Notes: a model not told the origin generated them from the letters alone. A stretch of 64,000 nucleotides of DNA from Caulobacter sp. (GCA_030683005.1 JAUXMY010000031.1:62001-126000), one strand, 5' to 3'. Shown: positions 1 to 12,039, counted from the stretch's first letter. Translations and numbers: made by a program.

Positions 1-728
1 AGCGACATTTCGAAGGTGTCGCTCGGGCGGAAGGAGGCCGTGACGCGGGTGTTCCACAGATCACGGTCGTCGACATCGTTGCCGGTGGTCAGGTTCTCGC
101 CGTAGCCGTCACGCGTCAGCATCGCGCCGGCGGCGCGCACCGCGAACATGTCGCCCAGCGGAATGTTGATCATGCCGCGCAGCTTGCGGGCGTTGAAGTT
201 GCCCACTTCGCCGCGGATCAGGGCCTCGAAGTCGTCGATCGGCTTGGCGGTGATCAGGTTGACCACGCCGCCGGTGGCGTTGCGGCCGTACAGGGTGCCC
301 TGCGGGCCGCGCAGCACTTCGACGCGCTCGACGTCGAAGAACTCGGCTTCGAACAGGTTGTTGGCCGTCAGCGGAGCGTTGTTCAGGTGGATGCCGGTGC
401 CGGCGTCGCCGGAGCCCGCGACCAGCTTGGCGCCAACGCCGCGGATCTGGAAGTTGTAGCCGGTGAAGTTCCCCTTGGAGAAGTTCACGTTCGGGATCGC
501 GAGAACCAGGTTGGGGCCCCCGTCGATCTTGGCCTTTTCAAGCGAGTCCTGGCTGAACGCCGACACCGCGATCGGCACGTCCTGGATCGCTTCTTCCCGC
601 TTCTGGGCGGTGACGACGATCTCGCCGACGGTGGTATCCTGGGCGAAAGCGGGCGCTGCAATAGCCGCAACGGCGGCCAGTGAAACGCTCGCGGCAAGCA
701 GACTCCGCAGGCGCAGAGATCCTGTCAT
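1..728 (-). CDS. TonB-dependent receptor, N-terminal part (truncated by window edge)
   Basis: Read on the minus strand from an ATG at 728, the frame stays open to the window edge (about 242 codons). It starts with a signal peptide ending in an Ala-rich APAFAQ stretch. A TonB-box-like TVGEIVVTAQKR follows, then the plug domain with QIRGVG and VEVLRGPQGTLYGRNATGG, the classic plug signature. The family imports siderophores, sugars or other large substrates across the outer membrane using TonB energy. The C-terminal barrel lies outside the window, so substrate cannot be guessed. It is transcribed away from queC, and its leader carries a perfect inverted repeat at 793-828. Confidence 0.93.
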   Translation of the reverse strand, partial: MTGSLRLRSLLAASVSLAAVAAIAAPAFAQDTTVGEIVVTAQKREEAIQDVPIAVSAFSQDSLEKAKIDGGPNLVLAIPNVNFSKGNFTGYNFQIRGVGAKLVAGSGDAGTGIHLNNAPLTANNLFEAEFFDVERVEVLRGPQGTLYGRNATGGVVNLITAKPIDDFEALIRGEVGNFNARKLRGMINIPLGDMFAVRAAGAMLTRDGYGENLTTGNDVDDRDLWNTRVTASFRPSDTFEMS

Positions 729-1111
729 CTGTAACCCTCCCCGGACGGCGCCTCCCGGTGTGCGGGTTTGGCGGCGTCTCTGTGTTTCCTCAGTGTCACG
801 CAATATTTGCCGCCGGGGTGCGTGACACATCCCCCCGCAGCTTCCGTGGATTGCATACGGGCGTTCGGGGACTGTCAACCGTTCGCCGCTAAGTGATCAA
901 TGATAGGTTACGGCTTTTCACCTTGTGTTGCCGGTCTGCGTCTGTTGCTTACGCACGGGAAACGACTTCTTCGCGCGGCAGGAGAGCCGACGCCGCAAAT
1001 ACCGGCGCCTCAAGGGGTTGCGGCGAGTCTCCCACGTTTCGCTACGTCAACGGCTCGTGTAGTAGGGACCCGCCGCCACGCCACACCGAAGCGCTTTGGG
1101 ACCCCGCCCGC
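729..1111. other. Divergent intergenic region between the receptor gene and queC
   Basis: About 380 bases hold the promoters of two divergent units. The part nearest the receptor gene contains a 10-bp perfect inverted repeat. A frame upstream of queC is open from 893, but its translation is Arg/Ser-rich and unlike any QueC N-terminus, so I treat it as non-coding. I looked for a preQ1 riboswitch next to queC and could not support one. Confidence 0.5.
793..828. promoter_or_regulatory. Perfect 10-bp inverted repeat in the leader of the receptor gene
   Basis: The sequence gtgtcacgca at 793-802 is repeated as its exact reverse complement at 819-828, with a 16-nt spacer. It lies 65-100 nt upstream of the receptor start codon. 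It could be a regulator operator or an RNA stem in the 5' UTR. No T-tract follows, so a terminator is unlikely. Confidence 0.4.
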
Positions 1112-1846
1112 ATGATCCCCGCCGAACCGTCCGCCGACGGAGCCCTCGTCCTCTTTTCCGGCGGCCAGGATTCGACCGCCTGCCTCGCCTGGGCCCTCGA
1201 CAGGTACAGGCGGGTCGAGACGGTGGGCTTTGACTATGGCCAGCGTCACATCGTGGAGATGGAGGCCCGGCAGGCCGTCCGCGTCACGATGATGGCGCGC
1301 TTTCCGGCCTGGGCCGCCCGACTCGGGGAGGACCATGTGCTCGACATCCGCGGTTTTGGCGCGGTCGCCGAGTCGGCGCTGACCGCCGGCCGCGAGATCG
1401 AGATGACGCAGCGGGGGCTGCCCTCCACCTTCGTGCCGGGCCGCAACCTCGTGTTCCTGACCTATGCGGCCGCGCTGGCCGATCGTCGGGGCCTGACGGC
1501 GCTGGTGGGCGGCATGTGCGAAACGGACTTCTCCGGCTACCCGGACTGCCGGCGGGACACCCTCGACGCCCTGCAGACCGCGCTCAACCTGGGCATGGAC
1601 CGGGATTTCCGCATCGAGACGCCGCTGATGCGCCTGACCAAGGCCCAGACCTGGGCGCTGGCCAGCCGGCTGGGCGGCGAGGCGCTGGTCGAAATCACGA
1701 TCGCCGACAGCCACACCTGCTATCGCGGCGAGCGGGGCCAGCGACACGTCTGGGGCCATGGGTGCGGGACCTGTCCGGCCTGCGAGCTGCGCGCCGCCGG
1801 CTACCTGGCCTGGGACGCCGCGGGCCGCCCGGAGCTGGCGACGTGA
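1112..1846 (+). CDS. queC: 7-cyano-7-deazaguanine synthase QueC
   Basis: The 244-residue product converts 7-carboxy-7-deazaguanine (CDG) to preQ0 using ATP and ammonia, the last step of preQ0 synthesis for queuosine tRNA modification. Residues 16-21 form the PP-loop SGGQDS near the N-terminus. Zinc-site cysteines are Cys203, Cys218, Cys221 and Cys224, in a CYRG...GCGTCPAC context. The ATG at 1112 is chosen because it places the PP-loop at the usual distance from the N-terminus; the frame is open further upstream but the extension looks non-coding. It overlaps queE by four bases (GTGA), so the two are translationally coupled. Confidence 0.95.
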   Translation: MIPAEPSADGALVLFSGGQDSTACLAWALDRYRRVETVGFDYGQRHIVEMEARQAVRVTMMARFPAWAARLGEDHVLDIRGFGAVAESALTAGREIEMTQRGLPSTFVPGRNLVFLTYAAALADRRGLTALVGGMCETDFSGYPDCRRDTLDALQTALNLGMDRDFRIETPLMRLTKAQTWALASRLGGEALVEITIADSHTCYRGERGQRHVWGHGCGTCPACELRAAGYLAWDAAGRPELAT

Positions 1847-2475
1847 CCTACAGCGTCAAGGAAATCTTCCTGACCCTGCAGGGCGAGGGCGGACAGGCCG
1901 GCAAGGCGGCGGTGTTCTGCCGCTTCGCCGGCTGCAACCTGTGGAGCGGGCGCGAGCAGGACCGGGCGACCGCCGTCTGCACATTCTGCGACACCGATTT
2001 CGTCGGCGTCGACGGCGAGGGCGGCGGAAAGTTCGCCACCCCGGAGGCCCTGGCCGCCGCCGTCGACGCCGCCTGGACCGGGCCGCAGTCCGACAAGCTC
2101 GTGGTCTGCACGGGCGGCGAGCCGTTGCTGCAGCTCGATCCGCCGCTGATCGAGGCGTTGCATGCCCGCGGTTTCATGATCGCCGTGGAGACCAACGGCA
2201 CCCTGCCGGCGCCCGAAGGCATCGACTGGATCTGCGTCAGCCCCAAGGCGCAGTCGACGATCGTCCAGACCCGCGGGCAGGAGCTCAAGCTCGTCTATCC
2301 CCAGCCCGGGGTCGACCCGGCCCGGTTCGAGGGACTGGATTTCGAGCGATTCTATCTTCAGCCGATGGATTGCGCCGACCAGCAGGCCAACACCGCCGCC
2401 GCGGTCGCCTATTGCCTTTCCCACCCGCGTTGGCGTTTAAGCGTCCAGACGCACAAGTATCTGGGCCTGCCCTGA
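1843..2475 (+). CDS. queE: 7-carboxy-7-deazaguanine synthase QueE (radical SAM)
   Basis: This 210-residue radical SAM enzyme converts 6-carboxytetrahydropterin into CDG. Three cysteines (Cys31, Cys46, Cys49) give the CX14CX2C cluster motif typical of QueE rather than the canonical CX3CX2C. TGGEP near residue 90 is the radical SAM GGE motif that contacts SAM. The GTG start at 1843 overlaps the queC stop by four bases. The downstream gene is queD, whose product is the substrate supplier, so the operon holds three of the four preQ0 steps; a FolE for the first step is not in the window. Confidence 0.94.
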   Translation: MTYSVKEIFLTLQGEGGQAGKAAVFCRFAGCNLWSGREQDRATAVCTFCDTDFVGVDGEGGGKFATPEALAAAVDAAWTGPQSDKLVVCTGGEPLLQLDPPLIEALHARGFMIAVETNGTLPAPEGIDWICVSPKAQSTIVQTRGQELKLVYPQPGVDPARFEGLDFERFYLQPMDCADQQANTAAAVAYCLSHPRWRLSVQTHKYLGLP

Positions 2476-2544
2476 TGGATACGGACCGCCCCGGCTCGCC
2501 GGAACGGTCCGAAAGCCTCCCAGGCCCCGCAAGTTCCAGAGACC

Positions 2545-2913
2545 ATGACTGACCCCATCTTCGAGATCACGAAGGCCGCGACCTTCGACGCCGCCCATTA
2601 CATCGAACAGGGCCCGGCCGATCACCGCTATCGCCGCCTGCATGGCCACTCGTTCCGTGTGGAGGCCACCGTGCGCGGACCAACGCTCGAGGCCGGCTGG
2701 GTGACGGACCTGGACAAGCTCGACAGCGCGCTGAAGCGTGTGGCCGGCGAGCTTGATCATGGCCTTCTCAATGACCGCCCGGGTCTGGAGATCCCGACGC
2801 TGGAGCGGCTCTGCCTCTACTTCGTGGACAGTCTGCGCCCCGAGTTTCCGGGCCTGTCGCGCATCGTGGTCTCGCGCCCGACGATCAACGAGAGCTGTGC
2901 GCTGAATCTCTGA
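2545..2913 (+). CDS. queD: QueD-family 6-carboxytetrahydropterin synthase
   Basis: This 122-residue COG0720 protein sits 69 bp after queE. Zinc ligands His18, His33 and His35 are present (FDAAH, LHGHSF), as are the Asp71-His72 pair in LDHGLLND and a late glutamate in NESC. In E. coli QueD the catalytic Cys lies four residues before the HGH motif (KCGRLHGH); here that place is Tyr29 (RYRRLHGH). The operon position argues strongly for a role in preQ0 synthesis, but the missing Cys leaves open an altered mechanism or a divergent subfamily. Start ATG at 2545 gives the normal family length. Confidence 0.85.
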   Translation: MTDPIFEITKAATFDAAHYIEQGPADHRYRRLHGHSFRVEATVRGPTLEAGWVTDLDKLDSALKRVAGELDHGLLNDRPGLEIPTLERLCLYFVDSLRPEFPGLSRIVVSRPTINESCALNL

Positions 2914-2916
2914 AGG

Positions 2917-3141
2917 CTACCGACGGCAGGCCTTCTTCTTGCGGTTCTTCTTCTTCGAGCAGTCGACGTCGCCATCCGGGATGGCGGCCCCGACGACCGC
3001 GCCGCCGACCTTGGCCGTGGTTCCGACGACGGCGTCGGCCGCGCCGACCACGGCTCCACCGGCGGCGACGGCCAGGCAACCCTGAAGTCCAAGCGCCGCG
3101 GCCACCAGGACGATTGTCGGAACGAGGCGGCGACGGTTCAT
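2917..3141 (-). CDS. Small glycine-zipper lipoprotein, function unknown
   Basis: The 74-residue product has a basic N-terminus, a hydrophobic segment and a lipobox LQGC (Cys at about residue 22), so it is probably exported and lipidated. After the Cys there is a Gly/Ala/Val-rich zipper with repeated GGAVVGAA-like units, suggesting membrane association. The C-terminus is an odd Lys/Arg run with two cysteines (DCSKKKNRKKKACRR). It follows the response regulator gene on the same strand and converges with queD three bases away. No family assignment beyond lipoprotein is made. Confidence 0.75.
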   Translation of the reverse strand: MNRRRLVPTIVLVAAALGLQGCLAVAAGGAVVGAADAVVGTTAKVGGAVVGAAIPDGDVDCSKKKNRKKKACRR

Positions 3142-3214
3142 GGGGCGACTCCAGGCGAACTGGCCCTACCGCTATCGTCCTCGCCGGACGAAGGGAAGGC
3201 GGCCAGGCGCCGCG

Positions 3215-3706
3215 TCAACCGCGCGGGTCGCCGCCCCGACGCCAGGGCCCGTGATAATTCGGGTCGGCCCGTCTTCGCCGATCCGGTCCGAAGTAGCTGT
3301 CGGTCCGGATGAAGGGGCGGGGATGTTCCACGATACGCGTGATGCGATCGATGACCCCGCGCGCGGTGACAGGCTTGGCCAGGAACTCGTTGACGCCGGC
3401 GTCCCGCGCCTCGGCCACCCGCTTCTGGGTGGTATGGCCGGTGATCATGATGACCGGGCACATCTGATCTGGACTGTCGGTCGAGTTGCGCAGCAGCTGC
3501 AGAAAGTCGATGCCGTCCAGCGGCTCCATGGCCAGGTCGGTCATCACGATGTCGACCGGGTGCAAGCGCATTGTGTGCAACGCCTGCGCCCCGTCAGCCG
3601 CCTCGAAGACCTCGGTCACGCCGATGGCGCGCAGAATCTCCGTCAGCAACATCCGCATGTGCGGGTTGTCGTCGACCAGCAGGATCTTGAGCAGCTCGAA
3701 CCGCAA
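3215..3706 (-). CDS. Single-domain response regulator (CheY-like) with basic C-terminal tail
   Basis: This 163-residue protein has a complete receiver domain: acidic pair Asp12/Asp13 (LVDDN), phospho-acceptor Asp57 (VMTDLAM), Thr89 (ITGH) and Lys111 (LAKPV). There is no DNA-binding output domain. The C-terminal 35 residues carry YFGPDRRRR followed by a Trp/Arg/Gly-rich tail, a tail I associate with alphaproteobacterial stand-alone receivers, perhaps for partner docking. No kinase gene is adjacent; the nearest neighbours are aroC upstream and the small lipoprotein downstream. Partner and output are unknown. Confidence 0.88.
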   Translation of the reverse strand: MRFELLKILLVDDNPHMRMLLTEILRAIGVTEVFEAADGAQALHTMRLHPVDIVMTDLAMEPLDGIDFLQLLRNSTDSPDQMCPVIMITGHTTQKRVAEARDAGVNEFLAKPVTARGVIDRITRIVEHPRPFIRTDSYFGPDRRRRADPNYHGPWRRGGDPRG

Positions 3707-3781
3707 TACCCCTCCTTCCCCCGGACGCGGTGATAGAAGGGCAAGTCCTTGTTCGTCAACGTGAAACCTGGGGTCGAAAAC

Positions 3782-4903
3782 CTAGGTTCTACTGCGCGAG
3801 CCCGGCAGGAACGCCCCGCCGCCGGTCTGGCCGCGATGCCGCAGGAAGGCGTCGGCCAGCACACAGGCGGTCATCGCCTCGACCACCGGCACCGCGCGAA
3901 TGCCCACGCAGGGGTCGTGGCGGCCCCTGGTGCGCAGCTCGATCTCCGCGCCGTCCTCGTTGACGGTCTCGCGCGGGGTCAGGATCGAGGAGGTCGGCTT
4001 GAACGCCACCCGGGCGACGACGGGCTGGCCCGTGGACAGGCCGCCGAGAATGCCGCCGGCCTTGTTGGACTGGAAGACCGGGCCCTCATTGCCCATGCGC
4101 ATCTGGTCGGCGTTCTCCTCGCCGGTCAGGGCCGCCGAGTCGAAGCCCGCGCCGATCTCCACGCCCTTGGCGGCGTTGATCGACATCAGGGCGCTGGCCA
4201 GTTCGGCGTCGAGCTTGGCGTACAGCGGCGCGCCCCAGCCGGCCGGTGCGCCGATCGCCTCGACCTCGACCACGGCGCCGGTCGAGGAGCCGGCCTTGCG
4301 GATCTTCTCCAGATGCTCTTCCCAGACCGCAACCGTCCCGGCGTCCGGGCACCAGAAGGCGTTCTGGCCGACCTGGTCCCAATCCCAGCGGTCGCGGTCG
4401 ACGCGGTGGGGCCCGATCTGGACCAGGGCGGCGCGCACGGTCACCCCGGCGATGATCTTGCGGGCGACGGCGCCGGCCGCGACCCGGGCGGCGGTTTCCC
4501 GCGCCGAGGACCTGCCGCCGCCGCGATAGTCGCGAACTCCGTACTTGGCGAAATAGGGCCAGTCCGCATGTCCCGGCCGGAAGGCGCGGGCGATCTCGGA
4601 ATAGTCCTTCGACCGCTGGTCGACGTTTTCGATCATCAGCGAGATCGGCGTGCCGGTCGTCACCTGGCCTTCGGTCCGCTCGTCCTCGAACACGCCTGAC
4701 AGGATGCGCACGGCGTCCGGCTCCTGGCGCTGGGTGACGAACCTGCCCTGGCCGGGTCGACGCTGGTCGAGCCAGACCTGGATGTCCTGGGCCGTGAGAC
4801 TCAGTCCCGGCGGGCAGCCATCGATCACGCAGCCCAAGGCGGGCCCGTGGCTCTCGCCCCAGGTGGTGACGCGGAAAAGGTGGCCGAAGCTGTTGTGAGA
4901 CAT
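3782..4903 (-). CDS. aroC: Chorismate synthase
   Basis: The 373-residue product converts 5-enolpyruvylshikimate-3-phosphate to chorismate with reduced FMN, ending the shikimate pathway. The N-terminus matches the family signature ([14 protein letters not shown]), and later motifs include [16 protein letters not shown] and the His/Arg-containing RGRHDPC. Length is slightly above the usual 350-360 because of a short C-terminal extension. It follows the J-domain gene by 39 bp on the same strand, so the two may be cotranscribed. Confidence 0.96.
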   Translation of the reverse strand: MSHNSFGHLFRVTTWGESHGPALGCVIDGCPPGLSLTAQDIQVWLDQRRPGQGRFVTQRQEPDAVRILSGVFEDERTEGQVTTGTPISLMIENVDQRSKDYSEIARAFRPGHADWPYFAKYGVRDYRGGGRSSARETAARVAAGAVARKIIAGVTVRAALVQIGPHRVDRDRWDWDQVGQNAFWCPDAGTVAVWEEHLEKIRKAGSSTGAVVEVEAIGAPAGWGAPLYAKLDAELASALMSINAAKGVEIGAGFDSAALTGEENADQMRMGNEGPVFQSNKAGGILGGLSTGQPVVARVAFKPTSSILTPRETVNEDGAEIELRTRGRHDPCVGIRAVPVVEAMTACVLADAFLRHRGQTGGGAFLPGSRSRT

Positions 4904-4942
4904 GAGCCGGGCTTCTAGCCGAAAGCGGCGCGGGTCACAAAG

Positions 4943-5632
4943 TCACGCCGCCCAGGCGGCCGCAAACCGGCGCAGAAGGATCTTGGCGGCGCTTTCGGCC
5001 CGGTCGGGACCCGGGGCCAGCCGCACGAACATGTCGCCGCGCCGCCGGGTCGCGGTGGCGGGCAGCCCCTCTCCGGGCAGGCGGACCAGCTTGCGGTCGG
5101 CCGCCTTTCGGCTGATCCACAGCGTACGCGGTCCAACCGGCGTCTCGACGGTCACCCGCCCGCCGTCGGCCAGGACCTCGCCGGCGACATCCACGGTGAC
5201 CCAAAGGTCGTCGCCGCGCACGGTCGCGCCGGGACCGCGGACCTGGACCGTGAACAGCTCGCCGCCGGCCCTGACCTGCTGCCCGGTCCGCAGGCCCGGC
5301 TCCAGCTTCAGTCTGAGGCGACGGCCGTCGGTGGTGTCGGCGAACGCTTCCCCGCCGTTCAGCGCGATCACCGGGGGGACCTCCAGGTCGCGGACGCGGC
5401 GGGGGTGGACCGGGGCCGGGATGAAGGCGATAGGCGCGGGCGGCGCGTCCCGAAGCAGCCGATAGGCTTCCAGCACCTCGCGAAACGCCTGGGCGTCGCC
5501 GCCGTCGCGGTCGGGATGTGTGCGCAGCGCCGCCTCGCGAAAGGCGGCCGTCAGCACTCCGGCGTCGGCGCCCGGCTTCACGCCCAGCAGGCGGCGCGCG
5601 CCCTTTACATCGATCATCGCCCCGACGGTCAT
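4943..5632 (-). CDS. DnaJ-family J-domain protein with C-terminal substrate-binding domain
   Basis: The product (about 229 residues) has an N-terminal J-domain with the HPD motif (THPDRDGG), which stimulates Hsp70 ATPase activity. A DnaJ C-terminal type beta-sandwich region follows. There is no Gly/Phe region and no zinc finger, so it is a short CbpA-like co-chaperone rather than DnaJ itself. The frame is open up to 5710, but that start would overlap divergent pdxH; ATG at 5632 or 5617 better fits where the J-domain begins. Its Hsp70 partner is presumably DnaK, encoded elsewhere. Confidence 0.82.
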   Translation of the reverse strand: MTVGAMIDVKGARRLLGVKPGADAGVLTAAFREAALRTHPDRDGGDAQAFREVLEAYRLLRDAPPAPIAFIPAPVHPRRVRDLEVPPVIALNGGEAFADTTDGRRLRLKLEPGLRTGQQVRAGGELFTVQVRGPGATVRGDDLWVTVDVAGEVLADGGRVTVETPVGPRTLWISRKAADRKLVRLPGEGLPATATRRRGDMFVRLAPGPDRAESAAKILLRRFAAAWAA

Positions 5633-5708
5633 GCGGGCAAGGTGACGAAACAGGGTCAACGGCCAGTTAAGCCTGATCCATGGCCCTCTTCGCGCTATAT
5701 GGAGCGGC

Positions 5709-6377
5709 ATGAGCGACCAGGACGATCTGATCCCCGCCTCGCCGAGCGAGGACGACTACGTCAGGCAGGTGACGGCGGCCGAGCCTTTGCCGCTGCTGCC
5801 GGAGGCCGACCCCTTCGAGCTGTTCGGGACCTGGCTGCAGGCCGCCAACGCCGCTGAGCTCAACGACGCCAACGCCATGGCCCTGGCCACCGTCGACGAC
5901 GCCGGCATGCCCGATGTGCGGATGGTCCTGCTCAAGGGCTTCGACGCCGACGGCTTTGTCTTCTTCACCAACCTGCAGAGCGCCAAGGGCGTGGAGCTGG
6001 CCGGCCATCCGAGGGCGGCGCTGCTGTTCCACTGGAAATCGCTGCGCCGACAGGTGCGGATTCGCGGCGATGTCTCCCCGGTCAGCGACGCCGAGGCGGA
6101 TGACTACTTCGCCAGCCGCGCTCGCCCCAGCCAGCTTGGCGCCTGGGCCTCCGACCAGTCCCGGCCGTTGCCTGACCGTTTCGCGCTGGAAAAGCGGGTG
6201 GCGGAAGTCGGCCTTCGTTTCGGCTTCGGCAAGGTGACCCGGCCGCCGCACTGGTCGGGCTTTCGTGTCGCCCCCGTGAGCTTCGAGTTCTGGCGGGACC
6301 GCCCGTTCCGCCTGCACGAGCGACTGGTGTTCGAACGCCAGGGCGACGGATGGGGAACCCGGCGGCTGTATCCCTAG
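5709..6377 (+). CDS. pdxH: Pyridoxamine/pyridoxine 5'-phosphate oxidase
   Basis: The 222-residue FMN enzyme makes pyridoxal 5'-phosphate from pyridoxamine or pyridoxine 5'-phosphate. Family motifs are present in order: [21 protein letters not shown] (FMN-binding strand region), [21 protein letters not shown] and the C-terminal HWSGFRV and [12 protein letters not shown], which bind substrate and FMN. The N-terminal about 30 residues are a variable extension. It diverges from the J-domain gene and converges with the TetR gene 12 bp downstream. Confidence 0.96.
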   Translation: MSDQDDLIPASPSEDDYVRQVTAAEPLPLLPEADPFELFGTWLQAANAAELNDANAMALATVDDAGMPDVRMVLLKGFDADGFVFFTNLQSAKGVELAGHPRAALLFHWKSLRRQVRIRGDVSPVSDAEADDYFASRARPSQLGAWASDQSRPLPDRFALEKRVAEVGLRFGFGKVTRPPHWSGFRVAPVSFEFWRDRPFRLHERLVFERQGDGWGTRRLYP

Positions 6378-6389
6378 AGTCCACGGCTC

Positions 6390-7007
6390 CTAGGCGCCGA
6401 ACCGGGCCAGGAAGGTCTCGACGGCGTCGGCGGCGATCTCGGCCGCAGACCGCGACGGCTGGACCTCGTCCCCCTCGATCAGGCCCAGCAGCAGCGTGGC
6501 GTGCTCGATCATGCCCTGCAGCTGGCCGGCGGCGCGGGACGGCTTGTCGACGCGCAGTCCGCCCTGCGCGGCCAGATCGCGGACAAGCGTTACAGCCACG
6601 CTGCCGAGCTCGGCCCGGCCACGATCGCGGAAGTGCCGGGCGATGCCGGGAAACCGCCGGTGCTCGGCGGTGACCATCCGGAACAGCGCCCGGGATGTCG
6701 GGTCGCAATAGAACACAGCATAGGCCGTCGCGAAGGCTTCGAGCCTCGCCCGGGCCGCCCCTTCGACAAGGGCCGACCGCTGGACGGCGACCGCGTGCTC
6801 CTCGATCGTCGCCTCGACCACGACGCGGAACAGTTCGGCCTTGCTGGGGAAGTGCGCATAGAGCGTGGCCGTTGAAACGCCGGCGTCGCGGGCGACCTGT
6901 TCCATGCCGGCCTGGGAATAGCCCTCCCGGGCAAAGATGTCCTTGGCGGCGAGAAGGATGAGGCTGCGCTTCCGCTCGGTCCGTGTCGCCCCAGGTGCCG
7001 CCGTCAT
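6390..7007 (-). CDS. TetR/AcrR-family transcriptional regulator
   Basis: The 205-residue protein has an N-terminal TetR helix-turn-helix: ILLAAKDIFAREGY, then DAGVSTATLYAHFPSKAELF as the recognition helix region. The C-terminal all-helical half is the ligand pocket and dimer interface; its ligand is not predictable. It lies 27 bp downstream of the uridine kinase gene on the same strand. Targets are unknown. Confidence 0.9.
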   Translation of the reverse strand: MTAAPGATRTERKRSLILLAAKDIFAREGYSQAGMEQVARDAGVSTATLYAHFPSKAELFRVVVEATIEEHAVAVQRSALVEGAARARLEAFATAYAVFYCDPTSRALFRMVTAEHRRFPGIARHFRDRGRAELGSVAVTLVRDLAAQGGLRVDKPSRAAGQLQGMIEHATLLLGLIEGDEVQPSRSAAEIAADAVETFLARFGA

Positions 7008-7034
7008 GAATCCTCGAAGAACGTTGTTCCCGGC

Positions 7035-7763
7035 TCAGCCTATAAGCGAGTTTTCGCCGTCTGCACACTCCGCTCGCGCGAACTGGAGGTCTTTCAGGAT
7101 GGCCTGCAGGCGCGCGTCTTCGAGGACGGGCTCCAGCAGGCGGTCAATCTCGGCGGGATCGTCCGGAATCACCGCCCCGCGCGCGTCGGCTATGACGATG
7201 TCGGCCAGCCGTCGTGACGGCTCGATGAAGCGCTCATGGGCCGGTCGCACGGTGGCAAGGTACTGGTTGATCACCGAATCCGCGGTCCGGTCGCGTTCGC
7301 GCTGATCGCGGATCAGGCGGCGGATGAAGCGCACGTCGGCCGGGGTGTCGACGAACACCCGCAGGTCGAAGATCGCCGCCAGCGCCGGCGTGCAGAGCAG
7401 ATGGGCGCCCTCGACGACGATCACCGCGCAGGGCTCCAGCCGCTCTGTCTCGGATTTCCGCCGGTGGGTCGAGAAGCAGTAGATCGGCCCCTCCACCGCC
7501 TGGCCGGCCTTCAACGTCTGCAGGTGCCCGGCCAGCAGGTCGTGATCCTTGGCCGAGATATCGTCGAAGTCGAAGGTCGCCGCGTCGAAGCCCGGGCGGC
7601 CGCCCCAGTCGCCATAGTAGGCGTCCTCGATCACCACCCTGACCGCGCCGTCCGGCAGCCTGGCCTGAAGCGCGGCGGCCAGGGTGCTCTTGCCAGAGCC
7701 GGAGCCGCCGGCGACGGCGATGAGCAGGGGCGGGGCGGACACCACGGGTCGAGCTTCGGTCAT
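7035..7763 (-). CDS. udk: Uridine kinase-like P-loop nucleoside kinase
   Basis: The 242-residue protein has a Walker A motif GGSGSGKST at about residues 19-27. PRK/Udk-family features follow: IEDAYYGDW (the Asp-Tyr-Tyr uridine-binding region), the FDFDDI stretch, VVVEGAHLL and the lid-region RLIRDQRERDRT. It would phosphorylate uridine or cytidine in pyrimidine salvage. A related phosphoribulokinase-like specificity cannot be excluded, but length and motifs favour uridine kinase. It diverges from the acyl-CoA synthetase fusion gene across a 154-bp gap that must hold both promoters. Confidence 0.85.
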   Translation of the reverse strand: MTEARPVVSAPPLLIAVAGGSGSGKSTLAAALQARLPDGAVRVVIEDAYYGDWGGRPGFDAATFDFDDISAKDHDLLAGHLQTLKAGQAVEGPIYCFSTHRRKSETERLEPCAVIVVEGAHLLCTPALAAIFDLRVFVDTPADVRFIRRLIRDQRERDRTADSVINQYLATVRPAHERFIEPSRRLADIVIADARGAVIPDDPAEIDRLLEPVLEDARLQAILKDLQFARAECADGENSLIG

Positions 7764-7917
7764 GGGGTCGGCTTATGCCGGAGAGCCGGCTGTTCGTCGA
7801 CACGCAGCGGGCATGGCGACGCCGGACGTTTCCCGCTTGGCGAGCGCCGCGTTGTGCATCGCGCGGGAGGGCTGCTAGGGTCGTTCCAGCAACGAAAAAC
7901 AGGGGGAGACGACGTCC

Positions 7918-10929
<3,012 letters not shown>

Positions 10930-10990
10930 CGGGAATCGGCATTCAGTCTCGCGACGATTCGTTGCCGAACGGAGCCATTCGACCTTCAGC

Positions 10991-11110
10991 GTCATGGTCC
11001 GACTTGTCCGGGCCACACATGAACACGGCTTGTCACGACGCAACGCAGTCCATCGTCGACCAACGTCACGTGCACCACGCATGGCTGGCCCGAACAAGTC
11101 GGGCCATGAC
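10991..11110. repeat. Long imperfect inverted repeat (REP-like, gcccgacttgtcc type)
   Basis: The 25-nt arm at 10991-11015 matches the reverse complement of 11086-11110 at 23 of 25 positions, with about 70 nt between. The arms carry the cccgacttgtccgggcca core often seen in alphaproteobacterial intergenic palindromes. It sits between the synthetase gene and the convergent MBL gene, so it could fold in either transcript. No open frame crosses it convincingly. Confidence 0.75.
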
Positions 11111-11139
11111 GAGAGCGTTGGAGTGAATTTCGCTCAGTC

Positions 11140-12039
11140 CTACCCCTTCAGCGCGTACTCGCTGTCCAGGCCTGGCGGACCGTCGGCGGTGATCCGGCCC
11201 TCGCGGACCAGATGCAGGGTATGGGCCAGCACCGAATGCGCCGCGGCGGGATGCAGGCGCGGGTCGACGTCCTTGTACAGCACCGGCACCATCGCCTTGA
11301 TGCGCGTCAGCCCCTGGCCGATCGCCGCCAGGATCTGCGCCTCGCGATTGCGGCGATGGTCGATGTAGGCTTGGACGAAGGGCTCCGGCTGCGTGATCGG
11401 CGGGCCGTGCGTCGGCCACAGGGTCGAAAAGCCGCGCGCCTTGATGCGGTCGAGACTGGCGAAGTAGTCGCCCATGTCGCCGTCGGGCGGGCTGATCACC
11501 GTCGTCGACCAGCCCATGATGTGGTCGCCGGAGAAGAGGGCGTTCTCCTCGTGCAGCGCATAGCAGATGTGGTTGCTGGTATGGCCCGGCGTGGCGATGG
11601 CCTCGATGGTCCAGCCCTCGCCCTGGAAGGTCCCGCCGTCGCAGACGCCGATATCGGCGACAAAGCCGCGGTCATCGCCGGCCTCCATCCGGATATCGCT
11701 GTCAGCCTCCGGCGGACCTGTCAGCGGGCAGCCGTAGGTCACGGCCCCGGTCAGCGCCTGCAGCGGCCTGGCCAGCGGCGAGTGGTCCAGGTGATTGTGG
11801 GTGATGAAGATGTGGGTGATCCGCTCACCCTCCGTGGCCTTCAGGATGGCCTGCAGGTGGTCGTCCATGTCCGGACCGGGGTCGATGACGGCGACCGAGT
11901 CGCCATTGCCGATGATGTAGGTCCCGGTGCCGAGGAAGGTGAACGGCCCGGGGTTGTTGGCGACAACGCGCCGGACCAGCGGGGTCAGCCGGTCACAGGC
12001 CCCGTACTCGAAGGTGATGTCCCGCACGAACGGAATCAT
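11140..12039 (-). CDS. MBL-fold metallo-hydrolase
   Basis: This 299-residue metallo-beta-lactamase-fold protein has the metal-binding signature HNHLDH (FITHNHLDHS), an Asp-rich VIDPGPDMDDH stretch before it, a later GHTSNH histidine and a SGDHIMGWS aspartate. The layout resembles LACTB2-like and thioesterase-type hydrolases rather than true beta-lactamases. It overlaps the upstream ATP-grasp-like gene by four bases (ATGA), so the two are likely made together. Substrate is unknown. Confidence 0.88.
   Translation of the reverse strand: MIPFVRDITFEYGACDRLTPLVRRVVANNPGPFTFLGTGTYIIGNGDSVAVIDPGPDMDDHLQAILKATEGERITHIFITHNHLDHSPLARPLQALTGAVTYGCPLTGPPEADSDIRMEAGDDRGFVADIGVCDGGTFQGEGWTIEAIATPGHTSNHICYALHEENALFSGDHIMGWSTTVISPPDGDMGDYFASLDRIKARGFSTLWPTHGPPITQPEPFVQAYIDHRRNREAQILAAIGQGLTRIKAMVPVLYKDVDPRLHPAAAHSVLAHTLHLVREGRITADGPPGLDSEYALKG

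Noticed and set aside
900..1111. A preQ1 riboswitch before queC
   Set aside because: I could not find the required stem, pseudoknot and A-rich tail arrangement; preQ1 riboswitches may sit elsewhere.
893..1111. An N-terminal extension of QueC from 893
   Set aside because: The 73 extra residues are Arg/Ser-rich and the PP-loop would be far from the N-terminus, unlike the family.
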